A DNA stretch of 64,000 bases from Kingdonia uniflora (Eukaryota; Streptophyta; Magnoliopsida; Ranunculales; Circaeasteraceae). Below, piece after piece: positions 22,217-34,901 of the stretch. The stretch lies in NCBI GenBank assembly GCA_014058105.1, contig JACGCM010000882.1, forward strand, positions 868,001 through 932,000, read 5' to 3'. The first letter of the stretch is position 1, and each line of letters opens with the position of its first letter. A model generated the notes under the pieces. It was not told where the DNA came from, made no database searches, and was given only the letters and a program-made list of their open reading frames with translations. The position numbers and the translations under genes were made by a program.

Positions 22217-22289
22217 AGGTCCAGGTAGAGCGAGCAATTCATTGGAAGATCTGGAGATGGGTTACAGGATTCGATTTCAAGTGGGAGAT

Positions 22290-22873
22290 TGTTGGGTATA
22301 AACTCGAATTGGAGAAATTGTCAAAATTGGGAAATTGTCGAAGTCGTTCGAACGAAATCATGTACTCCCTGAAATTTTTGCCCAAGAGTTAATCTCGTTC
22401 GAACGAGTTTGGATGTCGTTCGAACGAGATGTTATGTTTCTAGGGTTGGAGACCAACTATCGTAAAGTCGTTTGAACGAGTTTGGAGTCGTTCGAACGAG
22501 CTTCGCGTAGGTTTGCCTTAGATGTTAGAGTTATGTCTCGAGATCCGTACTACTTGTATTTTTGGTCTTCTAGTATATAAAGAGGACTTGTGTTATTTTG
22601 TTAACTATCTTTTGGTGAGTTTAACCTTAGAGAGGCTAGGGTTTGAGAGACTCTATTAAAGCTTAAGAAGTTTGAGAGATCATTGTAACCCGTTTGATAT
22701 CATAGTGAATTGTTCGTGGGAAGTAGTTTTTCATCCGCAAGGGTTTTCGCTTCCCTCCTCCGGGTAAATTTCTAGCGTTCTTTATTGTCTTTATTTGATT
22801 TACTTCTTATGTTGGCGATTTCCGCGCTTCATTCTCCGTAGGGAAGAGAGAGTAGCTACCTCTATTCTCAACA
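22290..22873 (+). repeat. 3' LTR of the CNL-B copia element
   Basis: This is 584 bp, preceded by purine tract gtgggagat and ending CTCAACA. Against the 5' LTR it has lost one palindrome copy and gained a short GAAATTGTC-rich duplication near 22,310-22,338. Five TTCGAA palindromes lie between 22,343 and 22,500. The TATA tract is near 22,571-22,582. Confidence 0.92.
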
Positions 22874-25800
22874 CTTCTTTCAAGAGCTCAAAGAGGAGGT
22901 GGGACTTGTGGCCGGTGCCCGTGAAGAGGTTAAAAAACTCTCTACAACGTTTAAGAAGATCCATGCTGTTCTTGATGATGCGGAGAAGCAGCAAATTAAG
23001 AACAAGTCTGTGAAGCATTGGATAGGGGAGCTGAAAGACGTAGCTTATGACATTGACGATGTAGTGGATGAGTGGCGCTCGAGAATCCTCAAATCGCAAG
23101 TAAATGGAGTTGATATTGGCAAGAAAAAGGTGTGGTCCTACCTTTCATCTCCTTGCTACCTTTACAGTAAGGCCTCATTGCACCGAGATATTGGTCATAG
23201 GATAAAAAAATTAAGAGAAAGACTAGATGTGATTGCGAGTGAGAAAGATAAGTACGATTTCAAATTAAGTAATGAAACTGAGGTGCCAGAAGCTCGACTA
23301 GAGACTAGCTCCATGATCATATCTGAGATATGTGGTCGGGATAAAGAGAGAGATACTATAGTAAGCAAGTTGGTGAGCGAGGGTAGTCATCACAATGTAG
23401 GTGTCCCTGTCGTGTCTATAGTAAGCATGGGTGGGATTGGAAAGACTACTCTTGCCCAGCTAGTTTTTAGCGATGATAAGGTGATATCCCACTTTGAGAA
23501 GAGAGTGTGGGTCTATGTTTCAGATCCTTTTGATGTTATTAAACTTGCCAAGACAATCGTGAAGCATCTTGGTGGTAATTTCCGAGATGATATTAAGTGG
23601 TGTGATTTACATCAGCTCTTGTGCAACTCCATTAAGGGAAAGCAGTTGTTGCTTGTTCTAGACGATGTCTGGACTAAGGATTATGAAAAGTGGAACCACT
23701 TGAAGGCTACCGTTAATGGCGGTGCACGAGGAAGTAGGATCGTGGTCACCACACGTAGTGAAAGAGTTGCACTTATGATGGGATGGAACCATATACATAA
23801 TCTGGGACTGTTATCCGAGGACGATTCTTGGTCACTTTTCAGTGGTATTGCTTTTCCCGGAAGGAGAAAAGAAGAGCGCGACAAGCTGGAAAAAATTGGG
23901 ATGGAAATTACAAAAAAGTGTGGATGTTTGCCCCTTGCTCTGAAGAGTGTAGGAAGTTTGATGCTCTTTAAAAGAACTAGTCAGCAGTGGCGTGATGTAC
24001 TGATGTACTGCATAGTTATATGTGGGAGTTTACAGAGGTTGAGCAAGGCATTTTACCAGCTTTGCTGTTGAGTTATTTTGCCCTTCCGTCACATTTAAAA
24101 CGGTGCTTTACATATTGTGCCATCTTTCAGAAAGACGAGAAGATACGTAAAGATTTCCTAATCAAGATGTGGATGTCCCAAGGATTTCTTACTTCCAAAG
24201 GAAAAAGAGAGCTTGAGAGTATTGGTGCAGAGTATTTTGATATACTAGCAATGCGATCGTTTTTTCAAGATTTTATCAGAGATGTCGAGGGGAACATAAC
24301 TAAATTCAAGATGCATGATATTGTGCATGAACTTGCACAAATTCTAACACAAAATGAATGTCTTTTAATGGAAAACGACGAATTTAAGAATAGCAAGGTA
24401 TGTCATTTAACTGCATGGAAGTTGAGAGACGCGAACTTCATTTTCAGTGCAAATAATATACGTACCCTCCGCAGAGGTGAAGAAAGTATCTTGGGGCTAT
24501 TTCATCAACTCACTTGCCTTAGGGTATTGGATCTTAGTTATGGTTTTGGTAATATTAGTATTCTTCTCCCTGAAGAAGAGAAACTGATACATTTAAGATA
24601 CTTGACTTGTCTTGGACAGAGTTGAAACAATTACCTGAAACAATTACCAATCTTTACAATCTGCAAACCTTGATACTTAACCATTGTAGCGAACTGTGTG
24701 AACTACCTCAAGGAATGGGGAAGCTGGTGAACTTAAGGCATCTTGGAATTGAAAGAACTTTTAAGCTTGAATTCCTTCCACAAGGAATTGGGAGAATGAG
24801 GTCTTTAAGAAGTTTAAGCAAATTCATAGCGGGAGGAGGTTGTAACATTGGAGACCTAAAAAATCATAATCTTCTCCAACGAAAACTAGAAATCAAGAGG
24901 CTGGAGCGAGTGACGAATAAAGACGAAGCCAAAGAGGTAGAGTTGAAGGATAAGCAATACTTGCGTTATCTCCAGCTATCCTTTGAATGGAATGATTCGT
25001 CTGAGACGAGCGAAGTAGAGAGAATTGAAGGTGTTCTTGACGGCATGGAACCCCACGACAATTTGACAAAATTGAGAATTGAGTCATACATCGGTTCTAA
25101 GTTTCCAAGATGGATGATGAGCGGTACAACTCTGTCCAATCTGCGGGTTTTATTTGTGAATCAGTGTAATTGTGTGCAATTGCCTTTACTAGAATCGCTT
25201 GAAAAGCTCAAAATATCGAATATGTCAGATGTAAAACGGATTGGGAGTGAGTTTTTTCTTGGAATTGATAGCAGTGATGGTGTTGAGAGATCATTTCCCA
25301 AGTTGGAAAGCTTCGAAGTTGCAATGATGGAGAACTTGGAGGAATGGGATTTGAGCATGAAAGATGTTATGCCTCGACTCAAGCATTTGGATGTTTTTGA
25401 ATGCACGAAGTTAAAGCGAATACTAGCTCTTGGAAATTTGGAAGTCTTGAAAACCCTTTTAATTAGTGGGATATCTTCCTTGAAATGTATAGGTGGAGAA
25501 TTGTTTGGGATATCAAATAGAGAAGATGGGGGAGAATCAACACCAACAGTAGTATTCCCGAAGTTGAAGGAGCTCGAGTTTGGGTATGCGGATCAATGGG
25601 AGGAGTGGGAGATGATGAATAGGAAAGAAATTACAATTATGCCTTGTCTCCTGGAGGTCTGTCTTGATAAATGCTACAAGTTAAAGCCCCTACCGGAATG
25701 CATCATGTCCTCTAGTACAATCAGGCAACTAGAAATCTGGGGATGCCCAAAGTTGACGTGGACACAATCATGATTTCCTCCTCTCTTGGAGACACTCAGT

Positions 25801-26121
25801 CTACGTAATGATTCAGGTGATCTCTTGAAGGAAATACCAGCAAGCAACAACCTCAATAGTTTGACTATAACGTATGCAGAGTGTGTGTCATTTCCCCAAG
25901 GTTTAGCACAACTGAAATCTCTCCAAAGATTATCAATTCGAGAATGTACCAAGTTGGAACGTCTTCCCCAAGAGTTTCAGCATCTTACCTCACTTCAGCA
26001 ATTGGATATCATCAATTGTGATATTCTCGGACCACGTTGCCAAAAAGGAGGAGAGGATTGGAATATCATATCACACATCCCCAACATTCAAGTTGAAGGA
26101 GAAGATCTAGTGAACAAGTAA

Positions 26122-29100
26122 GTGTAACATTAAAGTTTTCACTTTTAATGGTTTATAAACAAAATATTTGACAGTAGTTATTCTTTTTGCAGTAGTATTA
26201 GTCCTTACCGAGTTTAAGTAGGCCGTTGTAGAGCACGATCAAGTATAAGTGTCAAGTGAAGCTGTAGGGGAGAAATAGCAAGAACTATGTGAGGCTAGTT
26301 TCAAAACTCATGCTTTCTTAATAAAAATAAAAATAGAAGTGCTCCACCAGAGGCCAGAGCAGAGATTGTCGATGAAAGAAGGTGCAACACCAAAATTATC
26401 TCCTCTTTGGTGGGCAGAGCTGAAAATACTATCTACTGAAGCAACATAAGGGTTGCAGGTGAGACTTGTAACTAAGTAAAATCAGTCTACATCCTTTTAA
26501 TGGGTAAAATAGGAGTGCGTAGATACATACTGCTTGTACATAACTGAGATGAAAAGTAAGTGTTTGTCCTTTTTTATTAGATTTTTGGAGGAACTCGGAT
26601 GTGAAAATACATAATACAAGATATAGATAAAGCGGTTAGATTTTCCTTATTTAGTTGACACATCTTCATGTTGCAGTTAGACCACAATGATTTAAATCAT
26701 ACACAACATGAAGTAAAACAGTGCAGATACCACCATCAAGAAAAGAATAACAGACGCCTGTTTTCGTCCAACCAACCCCCGCCCATAGTTTTGGCAAAAA
26801 CAAATCATGAACTTAATTTAATTAGCTGTCTTCAATTTAATTAGCTAGAGACTTCTAAACAATTTGTAGTCTACTCCCCGTGTTACTGTCAATCACAAAT
26901 GGCTACCAAATTTAAAATCAAAATGCTATAAAACACCAAATATGGAAAGTATCAAACCATGCAAGACCCAATATTTTTCCCACTTGACTGACTTGTTCCA
27001 TCGATATTGTTCCCCTTTGTATGGTTAGTCTTAAAAAGCCTCCCTGCTAATCTATATTACATTCTAGAGTACTTGTATTAAGACAAACTCTATTTTATGT
27101 GTTTTCGGATGCAAAAAAACACTAATCAGCGGCTAAGATTGTCTTTTAGCCATCCAAACCACTCCGTATAAACGCAGAACTTTGTTCCCAATCCACATTC
27201 CCCACGTATTTTGTTAGCCTACTCTTAGACGTGGCCTAACAGGAGACAAATACGAAATCTTGGAGAAACAACTGCTCTAACTTCTACTCAAAAGATCTCT
27301 CAATAGTACCATCCCCAATCAATACAAATTATGCACATCACACTAATGAGATGGCAGATTCTCGCATCCCAAATGTTTTTTGTTTTTTTGTAGTTGCGGA
27401 AGTTATTCAATGTTAGATTTCAGGAAACGAATGATTATTTTTGGAGAAGATCTTCTTATGATAAAATTATTTCCTTCTTTTGCAGTTTGGAGAAGATCAA
27501 GTTGCAACTAACATTAGTTACTCTCAGAATTACTTTGGAAATGATTGAATAAGGTATTAACCAGTATTCTAAATGTCAACATGATCCATTATCCATTACC
27601 CATATATCGGTATAACTATAGCTTTTTCTTTGAGTTCTAACAAGTAATCACATGTCCCATTGTTTTTTGTGTTTTTCCTCTCTTCGTAATACACTATTGG
27701 AACATAATCTTAAGTCAGTCATGTCACATCTTCCTTTAGTGTCGATCACATTTTCGTGTTGTTTAACTTGAAACGACCTGAAATTGGAGTTTGGTCGCTT
27801 TAAAGAAGATAGAAGAATGTCTGAAAGTTCCGATATCAAAATTTTACTCATTATAATTTTGAGTTTATGTTTGATGCTCTTGGAGACTTTACATACTAAT
27901 TTGATCTCATCTGACCATTTTTTTTTTGTACTCCTAACTCTCTCTATGACTTCCACACACCTTTGGTTCAAAAAAAAGTGAAGATTTTATCGAAGACATT
28001 ACTTGGGGATGATTGTCTTGGTAGGAGATAGCTATTGATGGCATAGCTAGGGGGAGTGATTATCTTGGCAGGAGATATCTAAAGTTGCTTAGATATTATG
28101 GGTTTTCTAGTCAAAAACGAAGAAGGCTTGGTTCACTATTTAAGATAGACGATGACTTTCAAATTCATGTCAAGTTAAGAAACTTATGTTTGAGCACAAA
28201 GAGTAGATGAACTTCCCGACATGTTTTACTTTGTGAATATTGTATTTCATAATTTTCAACAATACACAAGATTTGAACATTGATTTGTATTTTAAGGATT
28301 TATTGCATGTAACTTATTTCTTTTTAGTTTTAAATAAGTAATCCTTGAAAAAGACAGTAGTTTAGTTTTAATATTCAGTTCGACAACCCGGAACCTACTC
28401 AAACAACCAACAATTGAACCAGTTGACCCTGCCAACATATCATTTCTTACGATGAAAGCGACCTAGTATATATTTGTGGTGGGCATCTATGCACATTTAT
28501 AAATGCTTGCAGTATCATTTAAACCAAGTATTAATGTTCCAATACATTTTCTTTCTTGAATTTATTAGTATTTATATTTATCTCCATTTATGAATTTACA
28601 GTTATCACATATTTGTATATGATAGTGATGAATTCAAATGTAGTCTAGAGTTTTTATATTACATTTTTTTTCTTCAATCCAAGTAGTTTTGATTGGTGAT
28701 ATATTTTTTGTAGGGGACCAAGTCACCACTTTGGCAAATAAGGAATCTCGACATATTCAACTCGGTTTCAAATTAAAATGATTATAGGAAAATGTGGTAT
28801 ACTCTCTATCTCTCTCTCTATATATATGTAGATATTCTCATAGATTTGTAGTTAGTCTTGGTGTTGTTCTTAGATTGGGTCCTTGAAACTAAATTAACTG
28901 GATTTGGATTTTCAATCTTATATCATAGTAGGCTTTTCATATACTGCTATACAGCATGATGAATTACGTTTATCTATTTTTGTAGTCTTCTAAACTTTCT
29001 TTGATTTCTAGATCTGTAAATATTTTTATCTAAAGTTATGGATTGATTTCTTTGATTTTTAAGTCAAAATAAAGATAATAAAATGTCCATTAGTTAATAA

Positions 29101-29898
29101 AATATTCATCAAGATTTGGTAGTATTATGAAGCTAAATTTAGCATAAGATACTTATATAACTCCCTGAGATATATGACTTTTTAGAGTTTTATGAAACTC
29201 GTCCCTTGCCTGCCTATAAAACACCTTGCCATTATTTAGAACAACATTTTCCACATTTAGTATCACAATCACATAGAGTTGTTCTATGCAAAAAAAATAA
29301 GAATAGGTATTGCATATTTTTTAATATTTTGTGTGGAAAGTCACTTGGGGCTATGCTTCAAAAAAGTTAAACAAAGAGAAATAAAAAAAACAACTACATT
29401 ACCCTAATTTGTTCCTTGACATCTGCAGAGCTTCAAAAGTTCTTGAGAAAAGTTTGCAAGAAGAATATCTTGATGCCTTTTTTGCATTGGATATTTATCT
29501 ATAAAAGAATTAACGTAGAGAATTTTGGATATCCATTCTTTTTTTCTTTTCTTTTTGTCTTTTCTGGTATACTAATTATAAATTAGTATGTATTGCTTTA
29601 GTTCAGGTTCACTATGACGACATGCCAATACAATGCCTTTTAGTTGTAGAATGTTGTACCTTATTTTCTAAGGTGTACTTCATCGAATGTAATTTTTGTA
29701 CCTCTAAGTAATGCTTCCAGCATTTCACCAAACTTTGATTTTCTTACTTTTATTTTAACTTCTAGAGGGATGCTCGAGATATCGTGACTGGCAAATTGAA
29801 ATTCTCTTTAGAATTGTGCCTTTGTTTATGTGCTCTAAAGATAGCGTCGGAGACGTGTCGATGCATTCACTGTGACTTGGTCACGGGTAGTACTAGTC
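26122..29898. other. intergenic region downstream of CNL copy B
   Basis: No gene is recognised. The first part is CNL 3' flank: 26,120-26,275 matches 34,700-34,860. Bases 26,510-27,000 match 46,490-46,845 plus 47,933-48,090, where a MULE-like element interrupts them. A CT/TA-rich tract is at 28,803-28,828. The minus frame 27971-27648 has no recognisable motif and is probably chance. Confidence 0.6.
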
Positions 29899-29899
29899 T

Positions 29900-29919
29900 A
29901 TATATATATATATATATAG
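29900..29919. repeat. (TA)n microsatellite
   Basis: About ten TA units directly abut the inverted-repeat element at 29921. This fits a preference of small elements for TA tracts, but no target duplication is resolvable here. Confidence 0.85.
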
Positions 29920-29920
29920 C

Positions 29921-30324
29921 GGATCCATGAGCACCCCCTTTTAGAATACCTTTCTAGACACCCTATTTTTTTAACGCCCAAAAATGTTTTTAAGAAGTTT
30001 TAACCGTATGGATGTAATTTCCTTATCATGGAAAGCATCCGTACAAAAAATTAAATCATTCCAACATTTTTATTACCATTAAAAAGATATTTGAATTATA
30101 TTGTATTGTTATTACTTTTAGCTGTCGATTTTACCCAAATTTTGATGTTATGTTTTATGACGTAGGAATGTTGGAATGTCCTAATAATTTACAAGTATAA
30201 TCTAAATGATAATGAGAGATAATGAGATCAGATCCATATAAATAAAACTTCTTAAAACATATTTAGGTGTTCCAAAAATTAGGGTGTCTAGAAAGGTGTT
30301 CTAAAAGGAGGTGTCCACGAATCC
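29921..30324. mobile_element. ~400-bp MITE with ~45-bp terminal inverted repeats
   Basis: The left end GGATCCATGAGCACC...TTTTAGAATACCTTTCTAGAC is the inverse of the right end GTCTAGAAAGGTGTTCTAAAA...GGTGTCCACGAATCC. The arms are about 45 bp with few mismatches. The interior is AT-rich and non-coding, so the element is non-autonomous. The superfamily is not assigned. Confidence 0.82.
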
Positions 30325-30514
30325 TCTCCCTTCCCTGATATACTAATTTTGTTCTTAAAAAGCCTTCGTGTTAGCCTATATATATATTTACCTGATATAC
30401 TAATTTTGATTCTCCGTTCATAATATGGACTATCCCCATGTTATAAAATTAACCTCTCGTTATTACCTAAATTTAAAATCAAAATGTACCTATCTTATTT
30501 AAAATGAGTCGGGA

Positions 30515-31330
30515 TCCTCTCCACGAGATAATCCCTCTCTAAACCTTTTGTATTTTACATGACACGTATCATATGCCAACTCTAATTTTAACGCCTCTCT
30601 ACCGTTAGTTTAGTGCGTTAAAATAACCCTAAGCTTTCCATCTCTCGACACCCATCATCTCTCTTTTCTCAAAACCTGCAAAAAAAAAAAAAAAAAACTC
30701 TCTAAAATTATTTGAAAGATGAATAAATGTTTATCTCATGTACCTACTAATGTTATCCCACAAGGAAAAAATCTTCATGCAGTATTTGCACACTTGTGTA
30801 CTTGATCTTCTTCATTTTTTAAAATCTAGCTTTACTTAATTACCTCAAATCTTCTTTCATCCAATTAATGAAATCCAATGATGATCAAAGATACCAATAG
30901 AAAACCATGAGATACCCAAATCAAAAAACATCAAAAGCTTAGATTTGCTTAAAACACACTAAAATCATAGATTTTCTCTCATTTAAACTGATTAGACAAG
31001 AACCCAGTTTTGATTTCGAACTCCCATTGAGCAAAATAAGAACATGTTCACAAAAAAGCGAAGAAAACCACTCAATTTCTTTTGATAGTTGAGATTTACA
31101 GAGAACATTTTTAACAAAGGAAAGAGATAAACAGTTTGAAGTTGTGACTCCTGTTTCCAAGAGTGTCAAGAGGGTACTTTTGTCCGGTCAGAGTAAAAAA
31201 ATTGATTTTCATAATCCACGTGGCACTTTAAGTTATCACTAAAATTAGAGTTCAAAATTGAGGACGTATCATGTAAAATTCAGAAGGTGTAGAGATGGAT
31301 TCTCATTTAAAATCTCATCGACGACTTTTA
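30515..31330. mobile_element. ~0.8-kb inverted-repeat element upstream of CNL copy C
   Basis: The left arm (30,515-30,600; CTCTCCACGAGATAATCCCT, TTTTACATGACACGTATCAT, AACTCTAATTTTA) is the inverse of the right arm (31,240-31,330; TAAAATTAGAGTTC, ATACTTGATACG-type block, TCATTTAAAATCTCATCGAC). The arms are about 80 bp. A run of 19 A lies near 30,679-30,697. The equivalent stretch near 48,620-48,740, upstream of the CNL remnant, lacks it, which supports an insertion. Ends are approximate. Confidence 0.72.
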
Positions 31331-31337
31331 TAATACG

Positions 31338-31451
31338 AATTTAAGGGTAGAGTAAAGTTGTTGATTAAAACTATCATGTGGTTTGAGCATTTGAGTATTC
31401 TTGTGATATCTCCCTCGTGCTTAATGCTATTAAGATCACAACCAAACAACT
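31338..31451 (+). promoter_or_regulatory. conserved 5' leader of CNL copy C
   Basis: This is nearly identical to the leader of copy B (17,573-17,685) and to 48,738-48,836. The CNL ATG follows at 31452. No clear TATA box was found within it. Confidence 0.6.
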
Positions 31452-34400
31452 ATGGCAAATGCACTTGTCTCTGAAGTCCTGAAACAGCTGATGTCCTTCC
31501 TTCAAGAGCTCAAAGAGGAGGCGGAACTTGTGGCCGGTGCTCGTGAAGAGGTCGAAAAGCTATCTGTAACGTTTAAGAAAATCCATGCTGTTATTGATGA
31601 TGCGGAGAAGCAGCAAATTAAGAACGAGTCTGTGAAGCATTGGAAAGGGGAGCTAAAAGACGTAGCTTATGACATTGACGACGTGCTGGACGAGTGGTGC
31701 ACGAGAATCCTCAAATCGAGAGTGCTGACATTGGCAAGAAAAAGGTATGGTCCTGCCTTTCATCTCCTTGCTATTCTTACAATAAGGCCTCATTGCACCG
31801 TGATATTGGTCATAGGATAAAAAAAATTAAGAGAAAGACTAGATGTGATTGCGAGTGAGAACGATAAGTACGATTTCAAATTAAGTAATGAAACTGAGGT
31901 GCCAGAAGCTCGACTTGAGACTAGCTCCATGATCATATCTGAGATATGTGGTCGGGATAAAGAGAGAGATACTATAGTAAGCAAGTTGGTGAGCGAGGGT
32001 AGTCACCACAATGTAGGTGTCCCTGTCGTGTCTATAGTAGGCATGGGTGGGCTTGGGAAGACAACTCTTGCCCAGCTAGTTTTTAATGATGATAAGGTGA
32101 TCAGCCACTTCGAAAAGAGTGTGTGGATCTGGGTCTCAAATCCTTTTGATGTTAGTAAACTTGCCAAGATAATTTCTCAAAAATTTGATGAGAATGTCTC
32201 GGATGATATTGGGTGGGACGATTTTCATCATCTCTTGCGCAAATCCATTAAGGGAAAGCAGTTCCTGCTTGTTCTAGACGATGTCTGGACGGAGGATCAT
32301 GAAAAGTGGAACCTGTTGATGGCTGCCCTTAATGACGGTGCACGAGGGAGTAGGATCGTGGTCACCACACCTAGTGAAATAGTTGCACGTATGATGGGTT
32401 CGACTCATATACATAATCTTGGGCTCTTATCTGAGAACGATTCTTGGTCACTTTTCAGTGGTATTGCTTTTGCCGGAAGGGAGAAAGAAGAGTGTGACAA
32501 GTTGGAAAAAATTGGGATGGAAATTACAAAAAAGTGTGGATGTTTGCCCCTTGCTCTGAAGAGTGTAGGAAGGATGATGCTCTTTAAAAGAACTAGTCAG
32601 CAGTGGCGTGATGTACTGCATAGTCATATCTGGGAGTTTACGGAGGTTGAGCAAGGTGTTTTACCAGCTTTACTGTTGAGTTATTTTGCCCTTCCATCAC
32701 ATTTAAAACGGTGCTTTACATATTGTGCCATCTTTCCGAAAGGCATGGTGATATTTAAAGATTTCCTAATAAAGTTGTGGATGTCCCAATGATATCTTAC
32801 ATCCAAGGGAAGAAGAGAGCTTGAAAGTATTGGTGCAGAGTATTTTCATACACTAGCAATGCGATCATTCTTTCAAGATTTTGAAAAAGATGATGAGGGC
32901 AACATAATTAGATTCAAGATGCATGATCTTCAGCATGATCTCGCACATATTCTCACACAAAATGAATGTCTTTTCATGGAAAATAACGAATTTAAGGGTA
33001 GCAAGGTAAGGCATTTAACTGCACGGGAGTTTAGAGATGCCAACTCCATTTGCAGTGCAAATAATATACGTACTCTCCGCACACGTGAAGTAAGTATCTT
33101 TGGGTATTGACTCTTAGTTATGTATTGGATATTAGTATTCTTCCCCCTGAGGTAGAGAAACTGATACACTTAAGATACTTTGACTTGTCTGGATATAAAA
33201 ACCTTAAAGAATTACCTGATACAATTACCAATCTTTACAATCTGCAAACCTTGATGCTTAACAGATGTAGCGAACTCCGTGAACTACCTCAAGGAATGGG
33301 GAAGCTAGTGAACTTGAGGCATCTTGAAATTGAAAACACTGATAAGCTTGAGTTTCTTCCACAAGGAATTGGGAGAATGAGGTCTTTAAGAAGTTTAAGC
33401 AAATTCATAGTAGGAGGAGGTTGTAACATTGGAGACCTAAAGAACCTTAATCTTCACCAACGAAAACTAGAAATCAAGAGGCTGGAGCGAGTACTAAATA
33501 AAGACGAAGCCAAAGAGGCAGAGTTGAAGAATGACGAATACTTGCGTGACCTACTGCTATCCTTCGAATGGAATGATTCGTCGGAGATGAGTGAGATAGA
33601 GAGGATTGAAGGTGTTCTTGAAGGCTTGGAACCCCACGGTAATTTGAATGAATTGAAAATTGAGTCATACATCGGTTCAAAGTTTCCAAGATGGATGATG
33701 AGCGGTATAGTTCTGTCCAATCTGTGCATTTTAGGAGTGAATCAGTGTAACTGTGTGCAATTGCCATTTCTAGAATCGCTTAAAAAGCTCATCATATGGC
33801 GTATGCCAAAGGTGAAACGAATTGGGAGTGAGTTTCTTGGAATTGATAGCAGTGATGGTGTTGAGAGATTATTTCCCAAGCTGGAAATACTTCGATTTGT
33901 TATGATGGATAACTTGGAGGAATGGGATTTGAGCATGAAAGATGTTATGCCTCAACTCAAACATTTGTATGTTTTGGAATGCCCGAAGTTAAAGCGAATA
34001 CCAGCTCTCGGAAATTTGGAATTCTTGGAAACCCTTGAAATTACTGGAATATCTTCCTTCGAATGTATACGTAGAGAGTTGTTGGGGATATCGAATAGAA
34101 AAGATGGGGGAGAAACAACACCAACAGTAGTATTCCCGAAGTTGAAGAAGCTCGGGCTTTCGTATATGGATCAATGGGAAGAGTGGGAGATGATGACCAG
34201 GAATGAAATTACAATTATGCCTTGTCTCCTCGAGCTCAGTCTTGATAAATGCTATATGTTAAAGTCGGTACCGGAATGCACCATGCCCTTTAGTACAATC
34301 ACGGAGCTGAGAATCAGTGAATTCCCACTCTTGATGTGGACACAATCATGTCTTCCTCCTCTCTTGGAGACACTCTATTTATTTAATGATGCAGGTGATC

Positions 34401-34702
34401 TCTTGAAGGAAATACCAGCCAGCTGCACCCTCAAAACCTTGAGCATATATTTTTCAACACATGTCTCACTCCCTCGAGGCTTATCACAACTTGAATCTCT
34501 CCAAAGATTAACAATTCTAAAATGTACCAAATTGGAACATCTGCCCCAAGAGTTGCAGCATCTTACCTCACTTCAGTAATTGGAGATCGTCTATTGTTCT
34601 ATTCTCGGACCACGTTGCCAAAAAGGAGGAGAGGATTGGAATATCATATCGCACATCCCCAACATTCAAGTTGACTACAAGAAGATCCAGTGAACAAGGT
34701 AA
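31452..34702 (+). pseudogene. CNL disease-resistance pseudogene, copy C (most complete)
   Basis: The ATG at 31452 begins MANALVSEVLKQLMSFLQEL. The CC domain has LKDVAYDIDDVLDEW. After a 7-bp loss near 31,717 and a 1-bp gain in an A-run (8 A, near 31,819) the net change is six bases, but the out-of-frame interval stops at 31,818. NB-ARC follows: GMGGLGKTT (~32,045), LLVLDDVW (~32,270), CGCLPLAL (~32,535), CFTYCAIFPKG (~32,715), KMHDLQHDLA (~32,920). Further lesions are GGA to TGA at 32,790, the 28-bp deletion near 33,100 shared with copy A, and TAA at 34,577 near the C-terminus. LRRs span 33,107-34,579, and coding similarity runs on to about 34,702. It is not interrupted by a transposon. Confidence 0.93.
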
Positions 34703-34901
34703 GTGTAACATTAAAGTTTTCACTTTTAATGGTTTATAAACAAAATATTTGACAGTAGTTATTCTTTTTGCAGTAATATAAGTCCTTACCAAGTTTAAGT
34801 GGGCTGTTGTAGAGCACGATCAAGTATAAGTGTCAAGTGAAGCTGTAGAGGAGAAATAGCAGTGATAAAGTCAAGATGAAGAACTGTGAGGTTAGTTTCT
34901 G

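Larger units (their letters stand above)
17735..22873 (+). mobile_element. complete copia retrotransposon inserted in CNL copy B
   Basis: The element has 5' LTR 17735-18314, PBS 18317-18328, gag, protease, integrase, RT and RNase H, a purine tract (gtgggagat) and 3' LTR 22290-22873. The target duplication is CTTCC at 17730-17734 and CTTCT at 22874-22878, with one C-to-T difference. Removing the element and one repeat restores the CNL sequence CTTCCTTCAAGAGCTC seen in copy C. The LTRs are similar but not identical, and the coding region has many stops, so the insertion is not recent. Confidence 0.95.
17686..26121 (+). pseudogene. CNL disease-resistance pseudogene, copy B, split by a copia element
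   Basis: The ATG at 17686 and 49 bp of coding sequence precede the copia element (17735-22873). Coding resumes at 22874 with FQELKEEVGLVAGAREEV. The CC domain has the EDVID-like block LKDVAYDIDDVVDEW. NB-ARC has GMGGIGKTT (~23,425), LLVLDDVW (~23,650), CGCLPLAL (~23,920), CFTYCAIF (~24,105) and KMHDIVHELA (~24,310). LRRs run from ~24,500 to 26,121. Lesions are CAG to TAG at codon 12 (17719), the insertion, an 8-bp tandem duplication (tgatgtac, ~23,996-24,011), a 1-bp loss near 24,600, and TGT to TGA at 25,771. Unlike copies A and C, the 28 bp at about 24,513-24,540 (LFHQLTCLRVLDLS region) are intact. Confidence 0.93.

Noticed and set aside
24513..24540. the 28 bp unique to CNL-B as an intron
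   Set aside because: It encodes the canonical LRR motif LFHQLTCLRVLDLS in frame. Removal causes a frameshift in the other copies, so it is a deletion there.
27648..27971. possible 107-codon gene on the minus strand
   Set aside because: No recognised motif, no ATG context and no conservation evidence. It lies in a decayed intergenic region.
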